Shown piece by piece: positions 16,248-26,117 of a stretch of 40,077 bases of DNA. Location of the stretch: contig JAHBWA010000075.1 in assembly GCA_019637195.1 (NCBI GenBank), positions 1 to 40,077 of the forward strand, written 5' to 3'. Each line of letters starts with the position of its first letter. Position 1 is the first letter of the stretch. The DNA comes from Labilithrix sp. (GTDB taxonomy: Bacteria; Myxococcota_A; Polyangia; Polyangiales; Polyangiaceae). Under the pieces are notes generated by a model. It did no database searches. It had not been told where the DNA came from and worked only from the letters and a program-made list of their open reading frames with translations. The position numbers were made by a program, and so were the translations under genes.

Positions 16248-17726
16248 ATGGAACGGGATCGCCGTCCTCTTCTGGTGCTGGTCGTCCCGCTCGTCGCGCT
16301 CGCTGCGTGCGCGACGCTCGCGGGCATCGAGCAGCCGAGCACGAACGGCGAGCCGGACGCCGTCGAGACCGACTCCGGCTCCACGCCGCTGCCCGACGGG
16401 CTCAGCGTCGAACCGGCGCGCGTCTCCATCACCACGTCGTGCCAGGACGAAGACGCGGCGCAGGCCGTGATGCTCGGGAACAAGACGGACCGCGACGTCC
16501 CGTTCGAGGTGCAAGTGCCCGAGGGCTCGCCGTTCGTGCTCGGCGACGGCGATGGCGCGGGCACCGCGCTCCTCAAGGGCACGCTCCGGGCGGGCGACAT
16601 CGTCCCGGTCTCGCTCCGCGTCGCCGCGAAGAAGGCAGGCGCGTTCGACGGCTCGCTCATCGTGCGCCTCGGCCAGAGCGTCACCCAGGTCCCGGTGACG
16701 GTGACGGTCACCGGCGGATCGCTCGCGTTCTCTCCGGCGATCGTCGACTTCGGTGACGTCCGCTACGACCAGCCGTCCGCTCCGTCGACGGTGCAACTCG
16801 AGAACACCGGGACCGAGCGGGTCAACGTGATCGGGTTCACAGCCGTGGGCGGCGCAGACGGCGGGGGCGGCTTCACACTCAACGCCGGCGGCGGCTCGAT
16901 CGCCCTCGATCCGGGAAAGTCGGCCGACGTCCCCGCGGTCATGGTCCCTGGCGAAGCGGGGGCGCAGGCCAGCGCGACCTTCGAGCCGCAGACGGAGACG
17001 CCGACGTGCGGCGCGCTCCCGAAGCTCTCGCTCCAGGGCAGACGCGTCAACGACGACGTCACGGTGAACCCGGTCCTCCTCGATTTCGGCAACGTGGACT
17101 GCGGCAGCGCGGGTGGTCCGACGCGGACGTTGACCATCTCCAACTACTCGACGAGCGCCGTCAACTACACGGCCACCACCGCCGCCGACGCACGGTACGT
17201 GCTCGGCTCGGCCGCGGGCGTCGTCCCGCCAGCCCTCGGCAACACCCCCGGCACGGTAACGCTCAACGTCACGCGGAGGCCGCCCGGGACGACGCTCGCC
17301 GAGCACAGCGACACCCTCGACGTCTCCTTCCTCGCGGGAGGAAACACGAAGACCACGAGCGTCGCGCTGACGACGAAGACCGTCGGCGCGATGCTGGCGA
17401 TTCAACCGACGGCGCTCGCCAACTTCGGCACGGATGAGACGAAGACGTTCCGCGTGACGAACGACGGCAACAGGTTCGTCTTCCTCCGGCACACGTCGTC
17501 GAACGCCGTCGCGTTCGTCATCCCGGACGAGACGAGAGAGACCCCGCTCCAGCCGGGCGCGTCCGCCACGGTGAAGGTTCGCTTCGCGGCCGCGACCGCC
17601 GGGCAGCACTCCTCGACGGTCACGACGAACCGCATCACCACGCCGCTGCTCCTTCAGCCGTTCTACCCGTCGAGCGGGCAGCTCTGCGAAGCGGCCCCCA
17701 CGGTGAGCGCGACCGCGACGCGGTAG
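16248..17726 (+). CDS. Lipoprotein with ASH/choice-of-anchor-D Ig-like repeats
   Basis: The 492-residue product begins MERDRRPLLVLVVPLVALAAC, a lipoprotein signal with Cys at 21, then a short linker. Three or four beta-sandwich repeats follow, each with the pattern of ASH/HYDIN-like domains: LAFSPAIVDFGDVRYDQPS, VTVNPVLLDFGNVDCGSAGG and LAIQPTALANFGTDETKTF, each followed by a VTNDGN- or ISNYST-type strand. These modules usually mediate extracellular protein contacts. AAGG lies immediately upstream of the ATG. The gene is separated from the frameshifted TolC gene by 80 bp and is not a fusion with it. No catalytic motif is seen. Confidence 0.85.
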   Translation: MERDRRPLLVLVVPLVALAACATLAGIEQPSTNGEPDAVETDSGSTPLPDGLSVEPARVSITTSCQDEDAAQAVMLGNKTDRDVPFEVQVPEGSPFVLGDGDGAGTALLKGTLRAGDIVPVSLRVAAKKAGAFDGSLIVRLGQSVTQVPVTVTVTGGSLAFSPAIVDFGDVRYDQPSAPSTVQLENTGTERVNVIGFTAVGGADGGGGFTLNAGGGSIALDPGKSADVPAVMVPGEAGAQASATFEPQTETPTCGALPKLSLQGRRVNDDVTVNPVLLDFGNVDCGSAGGPTRTLTISNYSTSAVNYTATTAADARYVLGSAAGVVPPALGNTPGTVTLNVTRRPPGTTLAEHSDTLDVSFLAGGNTKTTSVALTTKTVGAMLAIQPTALANFGTDETKTFRVTNDGNRFVFLRHTSSNAVAFVIPDETRETPLQPGASATVKVRFAAATAGQHSSTVTTNRITTPLLLQPFYPSSGQLCEAAPTVSATATR

Positions 17727-17787
17727 CGCGCAACCGGCCGCCGCCAGCGGGCCGCTCCGAGCCGCCCGCCGCGCCGCCGAGCGCACG

Positions 17788-19641
17788 TCAGAGCACGTCG
17801 AGCCGGCGCTTCGCAGAGCGCGCGAGGGGATCGCCGAGGCCCTTTCCGCTGCCCTCGATCTCCGGCGTCTTCACCCAGCGCGGCGACGCCTCCGAGCGGA
17901 CCGGCGTGGCCTTCCACTCGGCGAAGTCGTCGGGCAGCGGCCCCGGGAGCGTCGGCTGCGCGGTGCGCTCGAGGAGCTGGAAGTCGTGGCGCACCGTCAG
18001 CTCGAGCGGGAGCCCGCGGCGCGGGCCTTCTTCTTTGAACCACGCGCGCGCGGCGTTGACGTTCTGGATGAGCACCCAGTGCTGCGGATCGGTCTTCGCC
18101 GCCGTGGTGAAGAGATCCATCATCGCGTCGAGATCGCCGCGCGCCTTCGCGAAGCACGCGAGGTGGTTGTAGGCGAGGCCCGGGCACGGGTAGCCGAGCT
18201 CGAGCGCGCGGCGCACGTGGCGCTCGGCGCCGTCGAGATCGCCCGCGTGGTAGAGCGCCGCGCCGAGGTCCATGTGCGCGCCGTGGTAGTCGCCGAGGCG
18301 CTCGAGGATCGCGCGGTACTCCTCCACGCCGTCCTTGTGCCCGACGCGGAGCCCGCTGTTCGCGTAAAACCACTCGTTCATCACGCGCATGTCGTCCTCC
18401 GAGGCGTCGAAGGGCGTCTTGAGCTCCTGGAAGTCGCCGGTGAAGTACACCTCGCGATCGAGCCAGCCGGCCTTCTCGGCGTCGTGGAAGTCGCGCGTGC
18501 CCGGGTAGACCGAGAGGCACGAGAAGACGTACTCGTGGGGCGCGGCGCGCTCGAGGAACGCGAGCGTCTCGGCGAACGACTCCTTGGTCTCGCCGCGGTT
18601 GCCGAGCATCATGTAGTAGCGGACCTTGATCCCGTACTTCTTGGCGAGGTTCGTCGACGCGAGGATCTCGTCCGGCGTGATCTTCTTGTCGATGAGGTCG
18701 AGGATGCGCTGCGAGCCGCTCTCGACGCCGAGCGAGAGGCGCTGGCAGCCGGCGAGGCGCATCTCGCGGAGCAGCTCGTCCGAGAGGAGATCGACGCGGG
18801 TGTCGCAGCTCCAGAAGAAGCCCATCTTCTTTTCCTGCATCCGCTTGCAGAGGGCGAGCACCCGCTTCTTGTTCGTCGTGAAGGTGTCGTCCTTGATCTG
18901 GATCATCTTCACGGGGAGGCGCTTCGACACGCTCTCCATCGCGTCGAGCACGTAGTCGATCGAGTTCGCGCGGAAGCCGCGACCCCACGAGGTCTCGGCG
19001 CCGCAGAACGTGCAGGCCCATGGGCACCCGCGCGACGTCATCAGGATGTGCGTGTCGAACCAGTGGTGCGGCGACGCGAGCGCGTCGAGATCGGCGACGT
19101 TCTTCCGCTCGGGCGCGGTGACGACGCGAGCGCCGTCGCGGTAGACCGTGCCGTGGACCTTCGCGGTGCTCTCGCCCTTCGACACGCGGTCGACGATCTC
19201 GAGGAACGTGAGATCGCTCTCGCCGAGACACACGGTGTCGACGCTCGGGTAGTGGCGGAGGATCTCGGGGCCGAGCGGCGTCGCGTGGGGTCCGCCCACG
19301 ACGACGTGCGCGCGCGGGTGCCGAGCCTTGATCAGGTCGGCGACGAGCCGGACGCCGCGCCGGTTCGCGGTCCAGCAAGACATCCCCCACACGTCGGCGT
19401 CGAGCGCGGCGACGATCTCCTCGACCTTCCGCCACGGGTACGACGACAGGTTCAGGATCTTGACGTGGTGGCCCGCGCGGAGCGCCTCGGCGCCGATCGC
19501 GAAGAGGCCGTACGGCGTCTGGTGGAAGTCCGCGTCGAGATCGCCGTCGCGGTAGCCTTCCGGCGGGCCGTCCGTCGTGAAGCGCGGCTCGCCGGGGGCG
19601 GCGATCTTCCAGGGCGGCGGGTAGACGAGGGCAATCTTCAT
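17788..19641 (-). CDS. B12-binding radical SAM protein with C-terminal TPR-like region
   Basis: The 617-residue product, from the ATG at 19641, has a cobalamin-binding-type Rossmann domain (MKIALVYPPPW at the start, HVVVGGPHATPLG about 112-124, CLGESDLTFLEIV about 138-150), then a radical SAM core with CPWACTFC (Cys206, 210, 213) that holds the 4Fe-4S cluster. Later come SLGVESGSQRILDLIDKKIT and a C-terminal stretch with TPR-like periodicity (AALYHAGDLDGAERHVRRAL). Members methylate or rearrange unactivated carbons, but the substrate cannot be read. The classic DxHxxG cobalamin His motif is not evident, as is common in this family. A TTG at 19686 is a weaker start. It stands alone, convergent with the ASH lipoprotein gene. 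Confidence 0.85.
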   Translation of the reverse strand: MKIALVYPPPWKIAAPGEPRFTTDGPPEGYRDGDLDADFHQTPYGLFAIGAEALRAGHHVKILNLSSYPWRKVEEIVAALDADVWGMSCWTANRRGVRLVADLIKARHPRAHVVVGGPHATPLGPEILRHYPSVDTVCLGESDLTFLEIVDRVSKGESTAKVHGTVYRDGARVVTAPERKNVADLDALASPHHWFDTHILMTSRGCPWACTFCGAETSWGRGFRANSIDYVLDAMESVSKRLPVKMIQIKDDTFTTNKKRVLALCKRMQEKKMGFFWSCDTRVDLLSDELLREMRLAGCQRLSLGVESGSQRILDLIDKKITPDEILASTNLAKKYGIKVRYYMMLGNRGETKESFAETLAFLERAAPHEYVFSCLSVYPGTRDFHDAEKAGWLDREVYFTGDFQELKTPFDASEDDMRVMNEWFYANSGLRVGHKDGVEEYRAILERLGDYHGAHMDLGAALYHAGDLDGAERHVRRALELGYPCPGLAYNHLACFAKARGDLDAMMDLFTTAAKTDPQHWVLIQNVNAARAWFKEEGPRRGLPLELTVRHDFQLLERTAQPTLPGPLPDDFAEWKATPVRSEASPRWVKTPEIEGSGKGLGDPLARSAKRRLDVL

Positions 19642-19795
19642 CGCTTCGGGGGCGGGCGGTGGGCGGCCTCGTCGATGATGACTCAACGTCCGCCGGACCG
19701 CGAGCGCATGCGTGAGCGACAGCGCCGGACGCCGCGGGTTCCGGGGAGACGCCTGCTACCCCGGAAGCTCCGACGCGGGCGAGGCGCGCCGAGGC

Positions 19796-22285
19796 TCAGG
19801 CGCCCAGGGGCGCGAACAGGACGTCGAGCTCGGCCTCGGTGATCGAGCTCGCCGCCGAGCCCTGCCCGAGGATCGCGTCGGCGACGTGCCGCTTGGAGCG
19901 CTGGAGGCCGAGGATCCGCTCCTCGACGCTGCCGGCGGCGAAGAGCTGGTACGAGATGACCGGCTTCTTCTGGCCGATGCGGTACGCGCGGTCGGTCGCC
20001 TGCGCCTGGATCGCCGGGTTCCACCACGGGTCGTAGTGGATGACGACGTCCGCGCTCGTCAGGGTCAGGCCGGTGCCGCCGGCCTTCAGGCTGATGAGGA
20101 AGACCTTGGCGCCTCCCTTCTCGAACTGGTCGACGGCCTCGGCGCGATCCTTCGTGTCCCCGGTGAGGATCGCGTACTTGACCTTGCGCTCGCGCAGGCC
20201 CGCCTCGAGCAGCCCGAGCATGCTCGTGAACTGCGAGAAGACGAGGACGCGGTGGCCGCCCGCGAGCTGCTTGTCGAGCAGCTCGAAGAACATGTTGTAC
20301 TTCGCCGACTCGCGGATCTTGCCGGCCTGGTTCATCCGCACGAGGCGCGGATCGCAGCAGACCTGCCGGAGCTTCGTGAGCGCGCCGAGGACCGGCACGA
20401 CCGACGCCGCGAGGCCCTTCTTGCGGATGATCTTCCGGACCTCGGCGTGGGCCGCGACGCGGATCGACTCGTAGAGCTCGCGCTGCCCGCCGTGCAGCTC
20501 GATCGGGCGCATCACCTCGGTCTTGGGCGGCAGCTCCTTCGCGACCTCGCGCTTGTTGCGGCGCAGGATGTACGGCGAGACGAGCTCCCGGAGCGCGAGG
20601 AGGCGGTCCTCGTTCTTCATCCGCTCGATCGGGATCCGGTAGAAGCGGTTGAAGTGGAGCTCGTCGCCGAGCAGGCCCGGGTTGACGAAGTCGAGCAGCG
20701 CCCAGAGCTCGCCGAGGTGGTTCTCGACCGGCGTGCCCGAGAGGCAGAGGCGGTGCTCGGCGTCGACGGTGCGCGCGGCGACGTGCGCGCGGCTCTTCAT
20801 GTTCTTGATCGTCTGCGCCTCGTCGAGGATGACGAAGTGGAACGACCACTCCGCGAAGCGCTCTTCGTCGCGGCAGAGGACCGGGTAGCTCGTGACGACG
20901 ACGTCGGCGTCGCGGATGCCGTCGTAGGCGTTGTGGCGATCGCTCCCGTGGATCTTGAGGACGCGGAGCTCGGGCGCGAACTTCTTGAACTCGCGCTCCC
21001 AGTTCATGACGAGGCTCGTCGGCGCGATGATCAGCGCCGGGCGGTCCTGCAGGCGACCGGCCTGCTTCTCGAGCGTGACGTGGGCGATCGTCTGGAGCGT
21101 CTTGCCGAGGCCCATGTCGTCGGCGAGGATCCCGCCGACGCCGCGCGCGCGGAGGTTCTGGAGCCACTCGACGCCCTCGATCTGGTACGAGCGGAGCTCG
21201 GCCTTGAGGCCCGCGACCGTCGTGATCTCGATCTTCTCGGGCACCGCCAGGGACCGCGCCCACTCGCGCGCGCTGCCGTCACCGGACAGCTCGAGCGAGG
21301 TGCCGTCCTTCGCGAACGCCTCCTCGAGGCCGAGCAGCGCGCCCGCGCGGACCTGCGGGAAGCGCACCTCACCCTTCGGCGCCGATCCGTCGTAGAGCTC
21401 CGCGAGCACGCGGAGGATGGAGCGCGCGCGCTCCCCGGGGATGGCGATGAAGGTGCCCTCGCCGACGGGCAGCGCGAGGCACTTGCGGGAGCTCGACTGC
21501 GCCAGCTCGCCGAGCCCCTTGCCGTTCGAGCGCTCGAGCAGCTCGAGCAGCGCGGGCAGGAGGTTCACGCGCTTGCCGTCGAGGTCGATTCCGAGCTGCA
21601 GGCCGAACCAGTCGGGGCGCTCGGCCTCGGGCTCGTCGTCGTCGCGCCCGCGGCGGCGCGAGCCCTCGCTCGGCGTCGCCGGGGTCACGTTGGCGTACCA
21701 GGCGGGCTCGCGATCGATCACGCGGAACGGGTAGTCGGCGGCGACGTCGACCTTCCAGCCGAGCGCGCGGAGCTGCGGCACGACGTACGCGCTGAAGCCC
21801 GCGAAGTCGTGGACGCTGCCCTCGCAGCGGACGACGTAGTCGGCCTGCGCCGCGCTCGCCCAGTCCTCGAGGCAGTCGAGCGGCACCGCGCCGAAGCTCT
21901 CGAGCAGCCGCCGCGCGCGGCCCTCTTCGCAGCTGTCGCGCGGGACGAAGCGATCGAGATCGATCATGATCTCGTCTTCCTCTTCCGCGGCGAGCACGCG
22001 CACGCCCTCGTACTCGAACGCGAGCTCGATGAGCGGCATGCGCTCGGTCTCGAACTTCGAGCCGAGACCCTCGGTCGTGTGGATCACGACCTCGTCGGCG
22101 AAGAGGCGGAGGCACGGCGTGGGGCCGGTGGTCGCCGCGGTCGTCCGCGGGCGCGTCTCGCTGTACGGCGCGTCGGGCACACTCGAATCGTGGACCGAGG
22201 CGGCGGGGGTCCAGCCTCGCGAGGCGGGGTCTTGGGCGGACCAAGGAGACTCGGCGCCGGCCGAGTCAGATTGAACCAATCGCAC
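19796..22285 (-). CDS. SNF2-family DNA-dependent ATPase/helicase
   Basis: The 829-residue product (GTG 22285) has an unassigned N-terminal half and a complete SNF2 motor: LRSYQIEGVEWL (about 364-375), motif I DDMGLGKT (389-396), DEAQ box (488-491), LCLSGTPVENHLGELW, VFSQFTSMLGLLE, LKAGGTGLTLTSADVVIHYD and the QATDRAYRIGQ arginine-finger motif. Such proteins translocate on double-stranded DNA and remodel protein-DNA complexes. The N-terminal region (about 60-300) contains an acidic EEEDE stretch and probably a family-specific DNA-binding domain. Frames upstream of the GTG are Arg-rich and look non-coding. It is divergent from the DUF4153-like gene. No neighbouring nuclease or methylase suggests a defence system. 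Confidence 0.9.
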   Translation of the reverse strand: MRLVQSDSAGAESPWSAQDPASRGWTPAASVHDSSVPDAPYSETRPRTTAATTGPTPCLRLFADEVVIHTTEGLGSKFETERMPLIELAFEYEGVRVLAAEEEDEIMIDLDRFVPRDSCEEGRARRLLESFGAVPLDCLEDWASAAQADYVVRCEGSVHDFAGFSAYVVPQLRALGWKVDVAADYPFRVIDREPAWYANVTPATPSEGSRRRGRDDDEPEAERPDWFGLQLGIDLDGKRVNLLPALLELLERSNGKGLGELAQSSSRKCLALPVGEGTFIAIPGERARSILRVLAELYDGSAPKGEVRFPQVRAGALLGLEEAFAKDGTSLELSGDGSAREWARSLAVPEKIEITTVAGLKAELRSYQIEGVEWLQNLRARGVGGILADDMGLGKTLQTIAHVTLEKQAGRLQDRPALIIAPTSLVMNWEREFKKFAPELRVLKIHGSDRHNAYDGIRDADVVVTSYPVLCRDEERFAEWSFHFVILDEAQTIKNMKSRAHVAARTVDAEHRLCLSGTPVENHLGELWALLDFVNPGLLGDELHFNRFYRIPIERMKNEDRLLALRELVSPYILRRNKREVAKELPPKTEVMRPIELHGGQRELYESIRVAAHAEVRKIIRKKGLAASVVPVLGALTKLRQVCCDPRLVRMNQAGKIRESAKYNMFFELLDKQLAGGHRVLVFSQFTSMLGLLEAGLRERKVKYAILTGDTKDRAEAVDQFEKGGAKVFLISLKAGGTGLTLTSADVVIHYDPWWNPAIQAQATDRAYRIGQKKPVISYQLFAAGSVEERILGLQRSKRHVADAILGQGSAASSITEAELDVLFAPLGA

Positions 22286-22445
22286 GGAACTTCTTAGATC
22301 ATAGTCGATCGATCTTGTCGATAAGTTGGAGGCGGCTCGCGCGCTTTGTCGCCTCCTCCGGCGAGCGGTCGTGAGCGGCGCGCGAACGGTCGCGGCGCGC
22401 GGGCGGCCGACGCAAGGAGCGCGCGCCCTCGAGCGTCTACCGGGG

Positions 22446-24278
22446 ATGCAGAACGAGTCCGCCGCTCCCTCCCTCACGTCGGGTCTCCTGGATAGCAACG
22501 CCGGTCCCGCGTCGCCGTGCGCAGAGGGACGCGGGCCCGAAGGCGCGCTGGCCCCGAACGCCGTCTTCCCTGCGCAAGGGATGGGACACCGCGCGCATCC
22601 CGACCACTACCCGTTGTGGCCGGCGCAGCCGTACCGCGTCGCGCCGAACGGCTACCCCCTGCGGATCGCGGCCCAACGCCGGGCGAGGCCGCGGCCCTTC
22701 CGCCCGCTCGAGCTCGCCGTCGCCGCCGCCATGATCGTCCTCGTCGACGTCGCGGCCTGGTCCGGCGGCGCGCTGGCGGCCGGCGGGTTCGGGCTGGCGC
22801 TCTTCTTCCTGGGGCTGCCCCTCCTCCTCTTCGGTGCCGCTCGGTCGTGGCGCGGCTCGGTGCGGCTCGGGATCGTCGCGGGCCTGCTCACCCTAATCGT
22901 GGTGCGGTGCGCGGTGGCGCCCACGACCGGCGTCGTCGCCTCGGGCCTCGGGCTGCTCGTCGCGTTCGGGCTCGCGCTCCGCGCTCGACGCCCGTTCGTG
23001 CCGGAGATCGTGGCCTCGGCGTTCGCCGCCGTCGTCGGGCTCCCGTCGCGGATCGGGGCGGCCGCGGCGGGCCTCCGGGCCGTCGCCGCGCGGACGCGCC
23101 TCGGCGAGGTCTCCGTCCTACCCGTCGTGGTGCCGGCCGGTCTGGTCGCCCTCTTCCTCGGGGTGTTCGCGCTCGCGAACCCGGTCGTCGCGCACGGCCT
23201 CGGCGTGGCCTGGAGCGCGCTCGCGAGGGTCGTCGCGCTCCCGTCGCTCGGGCGCGTCGTCTTCTGGGCGGTCACCCTGGCAGGCGGGCTCGCGCTCCTC
23301 CGGCCCGCGTGCCGCCTCGCGCGCGGCGGCGAGGAGGCCGCGGCCGCCGGCGACGCCTCCGAGACATCGCTCGCCGTCGCGCGGAACGCGCTCGTCGGCC
23401 TGAACGTGCTCTTCTTCGCCGAGAACGCGCTCGACGCGACGTACCTCTGGAGCGGCACGGCGCCCGCCGGGATGAGCACGCAGCAGTACGCGCACCAGGG
23501 CGCCTTCTGGCTCACGCTCGCGCTCGTCATGCTCACCGCCGTCCTCGGCGCGATGTTCCGCGGCGCGCTCGCGCACGACGCGCGGGCGCAGAAGAGCCGC
23601 TGGCTCGCGTACGCGTGGATGGCCCAGGGTCTCGTACTCGGCCTCGGCACCTACCGCCGCATCGCGATCCACATCGCGAAGAGCGGCCTGTCGGATCTGC
23701 GCATCGTCGGCATCCTCGGCACGAGCCTCGTCGTCTGCGGCGTGGTCCTCGTCGCGCTGAAGCTCCGCAGACGAAAGGCGCTGACCTGGCTCCTCCGCCG
23801 TCAGCTCGACGCGCTCGCGTTCACCGTGGTCGTCTACGCCGTCGCCCCGACGCACCTCGTGTCGGCGAAGGTCAACGTCGCCCGCGTCCTCGGCGGCGAG
23901 TACCGGCCGGTCCTGCACGCGTTCCGCCAGTCGCACGAGACCGAGAGCGCGGCGGCGCTCCTGCCGCTGCTCGATCACCCCGACGCGCGCGTCCGCCAGG
24001 GCGTCGCCGCGCTGCTCGACGACGCGCACCAGGCGCTGCGCGCCCGATCGGACGAGCGGACCACCTGGCGCGAGCGCGACGTCGCGTCCGAGCGCGCGCT
24101 GGCCGCGCTCGACAGCGCGTCCGAGCGCATCGCGCAGGCGCTCGGCGGCGCCGACCGGGCGGAGGCCCGCCAGGTGCTCCTCGAGATCTCGCGCGCCGCG
24201 AACGAGGACCGCTCGCTCGAGGAGCTGCTCGCGATCCCCGCGGCGAACGGCCTGCGCTCGCGCTCGGTCGTCCAGTGA
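22446..24278 (+). CDS. Polytopic membrane protein of the DUF4153/DUF4173 type
   Basis: From the ATG at 22446 the 610-residue product has a soluble Pro-rich N-terminus, then at least ten hydrophobic helices, with a motif STQQYAHQGAFWLTLALVM and later YRRIAIHIAKSGLSDLRIVG that match DUF4153/4173-like integral membrane proteins. A cytoplasmic C-terminal region (about 500-610) has two EAT-like helical stretches (DARVRQGVAALLDDAHQALR). The family has no established activity. The upstream TTG at 22326 opens the same frame, but its first 40 residues look non-coding. It is divergent from the SNF2 gene. Confidence 0.75.
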   Translation: MQNESAAPSLTSGLLDSNAGPASPCAEGRGPEGALAPNAVFPAQGMGHRAHPDHYPLWPAQPYRVAPNGYPLRIAAQRRARPRPFRPLELAVAAAMIVLVDVAAWSGGALAAGGFGLALFFLGLPLLLFGAARSWRGSVRLGIVAGLLTLIVVRCAVAPTTGVVASGLGLLVAFGLALRARRPFVPEIVASAFAAVVGLPSRIGAAAAGLRAVAARTRLGEVSVLPVVVPAGLVALFLGVFALANPVVAHGLGVAWSALARVVALPSLGRVVFWAVTLAGGLALLRPACRLARGGEEAAAAGDASETSLAVARNALVGLNVLFFAENALDATYLWSGTAPAGMSTQQYAHQGAFWLTLALVMLTAVLGAMFRGALAHDARAQKSRWLAYAWMAQGLVLGLGTYRRIAIHIAKSGLSDLRIVGILGTSLVVCGVVLVALKLRRRKALTWLLRRQLDALAFTVVVYAVAPTHLVSAKVNVARVLGGEYRPVLHAFRQSHETESAAALLPLLDHPDARVRQGVAALLDDAHQALRARSDERTTWRERDVASERALAALDSASERIAQALGGADRAEARQVLLEISRAANEDRSLEELLAIPAANGLRSRSVVQ

Positions 24279-24335
24279 CGCGGCCGCGATCAGCGCCGCG
24301 CGGTGAAGTGGGACCACCGGCGGCCGCGGCCGATG

Positions 24336-25478
24336 TCACGGCGGCGCGGCTCCGGCTCCCGCGCTCTGCCTCGACGCCACCCACGCCTTCGAGCGCTCGA
24401 CCGCGTTGGCTCGGAGGTTCATGAAATAGAGCTGGTACTCGATCGCGTGGTAGTTGCCTTCGCCGAGGACGCGATCGAGCAGCCGGCTCGGCAGGTCGCG
24501 CGGCACCGGATCGAGCTCCGTTACGAGGAGCCTGCCGTCGGCGCACGCGGCGTCGGCGAATCCCGGACGCGGCGCGTGGTCGTCGGTCTCTAGGAAGACG
24601 GCTCCGAGGTTCTCGCTCGCGGGTGAGCGCTTGCCGTCCGGACGCCAGCTCAGCGGATTGGTGCAGAGGCGCGGGCGTCGATCCTCGACGTCGAGCTCGA
24701 TCCGCGTCGGTTGGAAGGACGGGCTGCGCGCCTGGTAAGCGACGACGCAGTGGAGGTCGTCCGGCGCGCGGCACGGCGCGAGGTCGGGCATCTGCTCGCG
24801 CAAGCCCTCGCTCGTGACGTCGCCGCCGACGAGGTACGCCGCCACGAGCTGCTCGCGCAGCGGGGTGCCGTGGACGACCTCGGCGAGCAGCCGCTTCGCG
24901 AGGACCGCGCCCTGGCTGTGCGCGGCCAGGATGAAGGGCCGCTGGCCGCCGCGCCGCTCCTGGAAGGCCAGAAACGCCCGTCGGACGTCGTCGTACGCCA
25001 GGTCGATCGCGCGCCGGCCGTCGTCGGACGGCCGGTAGTAGGCGGTGCCGTTGGCCTGCCGATACCGCGGGGCGTAGACGGCGCAGCACGCGTTGAAGGC
25101 GGACGCCTGGATCCCCGTCGCCACTCGGTCGGTGTCGGCGTTGAGCCGCGCGTCGGTCGTCGGCGCGTTCCAATCGGACCCGACGTACGACGTCGGGTGC
25201 ACGTAGAAGGCGTCGACGTCGGCCGCGCGCGGGTCGATCGCCGCCGAGCCGTGCGGCGCCACGTCCGCGGAGTCCTCGCGATCCGGGAGCGCGCTCCAAC
25301 TCGCGGCGTCTTCGTAGCGCGGCGGCGGCGGCGCGACGCTCGCGTCGAACGCCCGCCCCGGTGTGATGAGCCAGTCGACGAGCGGCTCGAGCGCCGCGAC
25401 GGCGATGGCCAGCAAGATCCCCAGCCCGAGCACCGTGAAGCCCACGACCCGCAGGCCGATCCGTCCTCGCCGCTTCAT
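24336..25478 (-). CDS. DUF3089-type alpha/beta hydrolase, membrane-anchored
   Basis: The 380-residue product begins MKRRGRIGLRVVGFTVLGLG followed by more hydrophobic residues, a signal anchor, then a DUF3089-like hydrolase domain: VDAFYVHPTSYVGSDWN (88-104), CCAVYAPRYRQ (131-141) and the nucleophile elbow AAHSQGAVL with Ser188. The C-terminal part ends with NYHAIEYQLYFMNLRANA, where the His is a plausible catalytic partner. The substrate is unknown. GGAG precedes the ATG by five bases, and the ATG overlaps the TetR stop by four bases (ATGA), so regulator and hydrolase are co-transcribed and the hydrolase should be under TetR control. Confidence 0.85.
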   Translation of the reverse strand: MKRRGRIGLRVVGFTVLGLGILLAIAVAALEPLVDWLITPGRAFDASVAPPPPRYEDAASWSALPDREDSADVAPHGSAAIDPRAADVDAFYVHPTSYVGSDWNAPTTDARLNADTDRVATGIQASAFNACCAVYAPRYRQANGTAYYRPSDDGRRAIDLAYDDVRRAFLAFQERRGGQRPFILAAHSQGAVLAKRLLAEVVHGTPLREQLVAAYLVGGDVTSEGLREQMPDLAPCRAPDDLHCVVAYQARSPSFQPTRIELDVEDRRPRLCTNPLSWRPDGKRSPASENLGAVFLETDDHAPRPGFADAACADGRLLVTELDPVPRDLPSRLLDRVLGEGNYHAIEYQLYFMNLRANAVERSKAWVASRQSAGAGAAPP

Positions 25479-26095
25479 CTCTTCTCCGTATCCCGCGGAA
25501 CGAAGTCCCGCGGAACGAAACCGAACGCCAGGACATCGCCGAGGTCCTTCAGCAGACGCTCGAGATCGACCCCGTGGCGGAGCTTGCCGGCGCGATGCAG
25601 GTGAAGCGCGCCGTGGGTCGCCGCCCAGAGGACCTGACCGAGCCGCTCCGGCGCGAGGACGGTGAGCCCGGCGGCGCGGGCCTCGACCAGCGGCAACTCC
25701 GCCAGCCCACGGTAGCGCCGCACCGCGGCGTCGTGCTCCGGACCGCCCGTGCGTGGGTCGAAGATGAGGTCGTAGAGGGCCGGGCGGCGGAGCGCGAACT
25801 CCACGTAGGCGCGCCCGACGGCCGCGAGCTTCGCCTCGAGCGAAGGCGCCGCGCTCATGGCCTTCTCCGATTTCGCGGAGAGGGCGTCGAGCGCGGACAC
25901 GCGGACCGAGTCGAGCAGCGCCTCCTTGTCGGGGAAGTACGTGTACGGAGTCGTGCGGCTGACGCCGGCCTCCGCGCCGACGCGGCGGAGCGAGCACGCG
26001 TCGCGGCCCTCGCGCTCGACGAGCCGCAGCGCGACGGCCGTGAGGCGCGCGCGCGTCCGCGCGGCCTCCTTCGCGGTCAAGGGTCGCCCTTGCAC
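25475..26095 (-). CDS. TetR-family transcriptional regulator
   Basis: The 206-residue protein has the TetR helix-turn-helix near its N-terminus (CSLRRVGAEAGVSRTTPYTYFPDKEALL, about 34-61) and a C-terminal ligand and dimer domain containing LWAATHGALHLHRAG (about 161-175), typical of the TetR_C_33-like group. It would repress its own operon with the DUF3089 hydrolase and perhaps the divergent isomerase gene. The start is GTG at 26095. A perfect palindrome 23 bp upstream (26118-26130) fits a TetR operator. The ligand is unknown. The C-terminus holds a small duplication, GFVPRDFVPRD. Confidence 0.9.
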   Translation of the reverse strand: MQGRPLTAKEAARTRARLTAVALRLVEREGRDACSLRRVGAEAGVSRTTPYTYFPDKEALLDSVRVSALDALSAKSEKAMSAAPSLEAKLAAVGRAYVEFALRRPALYDLIFDPRTGGPEHDAAVRRYRGLAELPLVEARAAGLTVLAPERLGQVLWAATHGALHLHRAGKLRHGVDLERLLKDLGDVLAFGFVPRDFVPRDTEKR

Positions 26096-26117
26096 CCGAG
26101 GGACCCTAGTCTACTAT

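Noticed and set aside
14559..17726. A single 1055-codon frame joining the TolC-like and ASH lipoprotein genes
   Set aside because: The middle (about 15546-16247) is Arg/Gly/Pro-rich shadow sequence; TolC homology continues in the next frame and the lipoprotein has its own start and signal peptide at 16248.
19641..19686. TTG start for the radical SAM protein
   Set aside because: MKIALVYPPP at 19641 is the typical first strand of the B12-binding domain.
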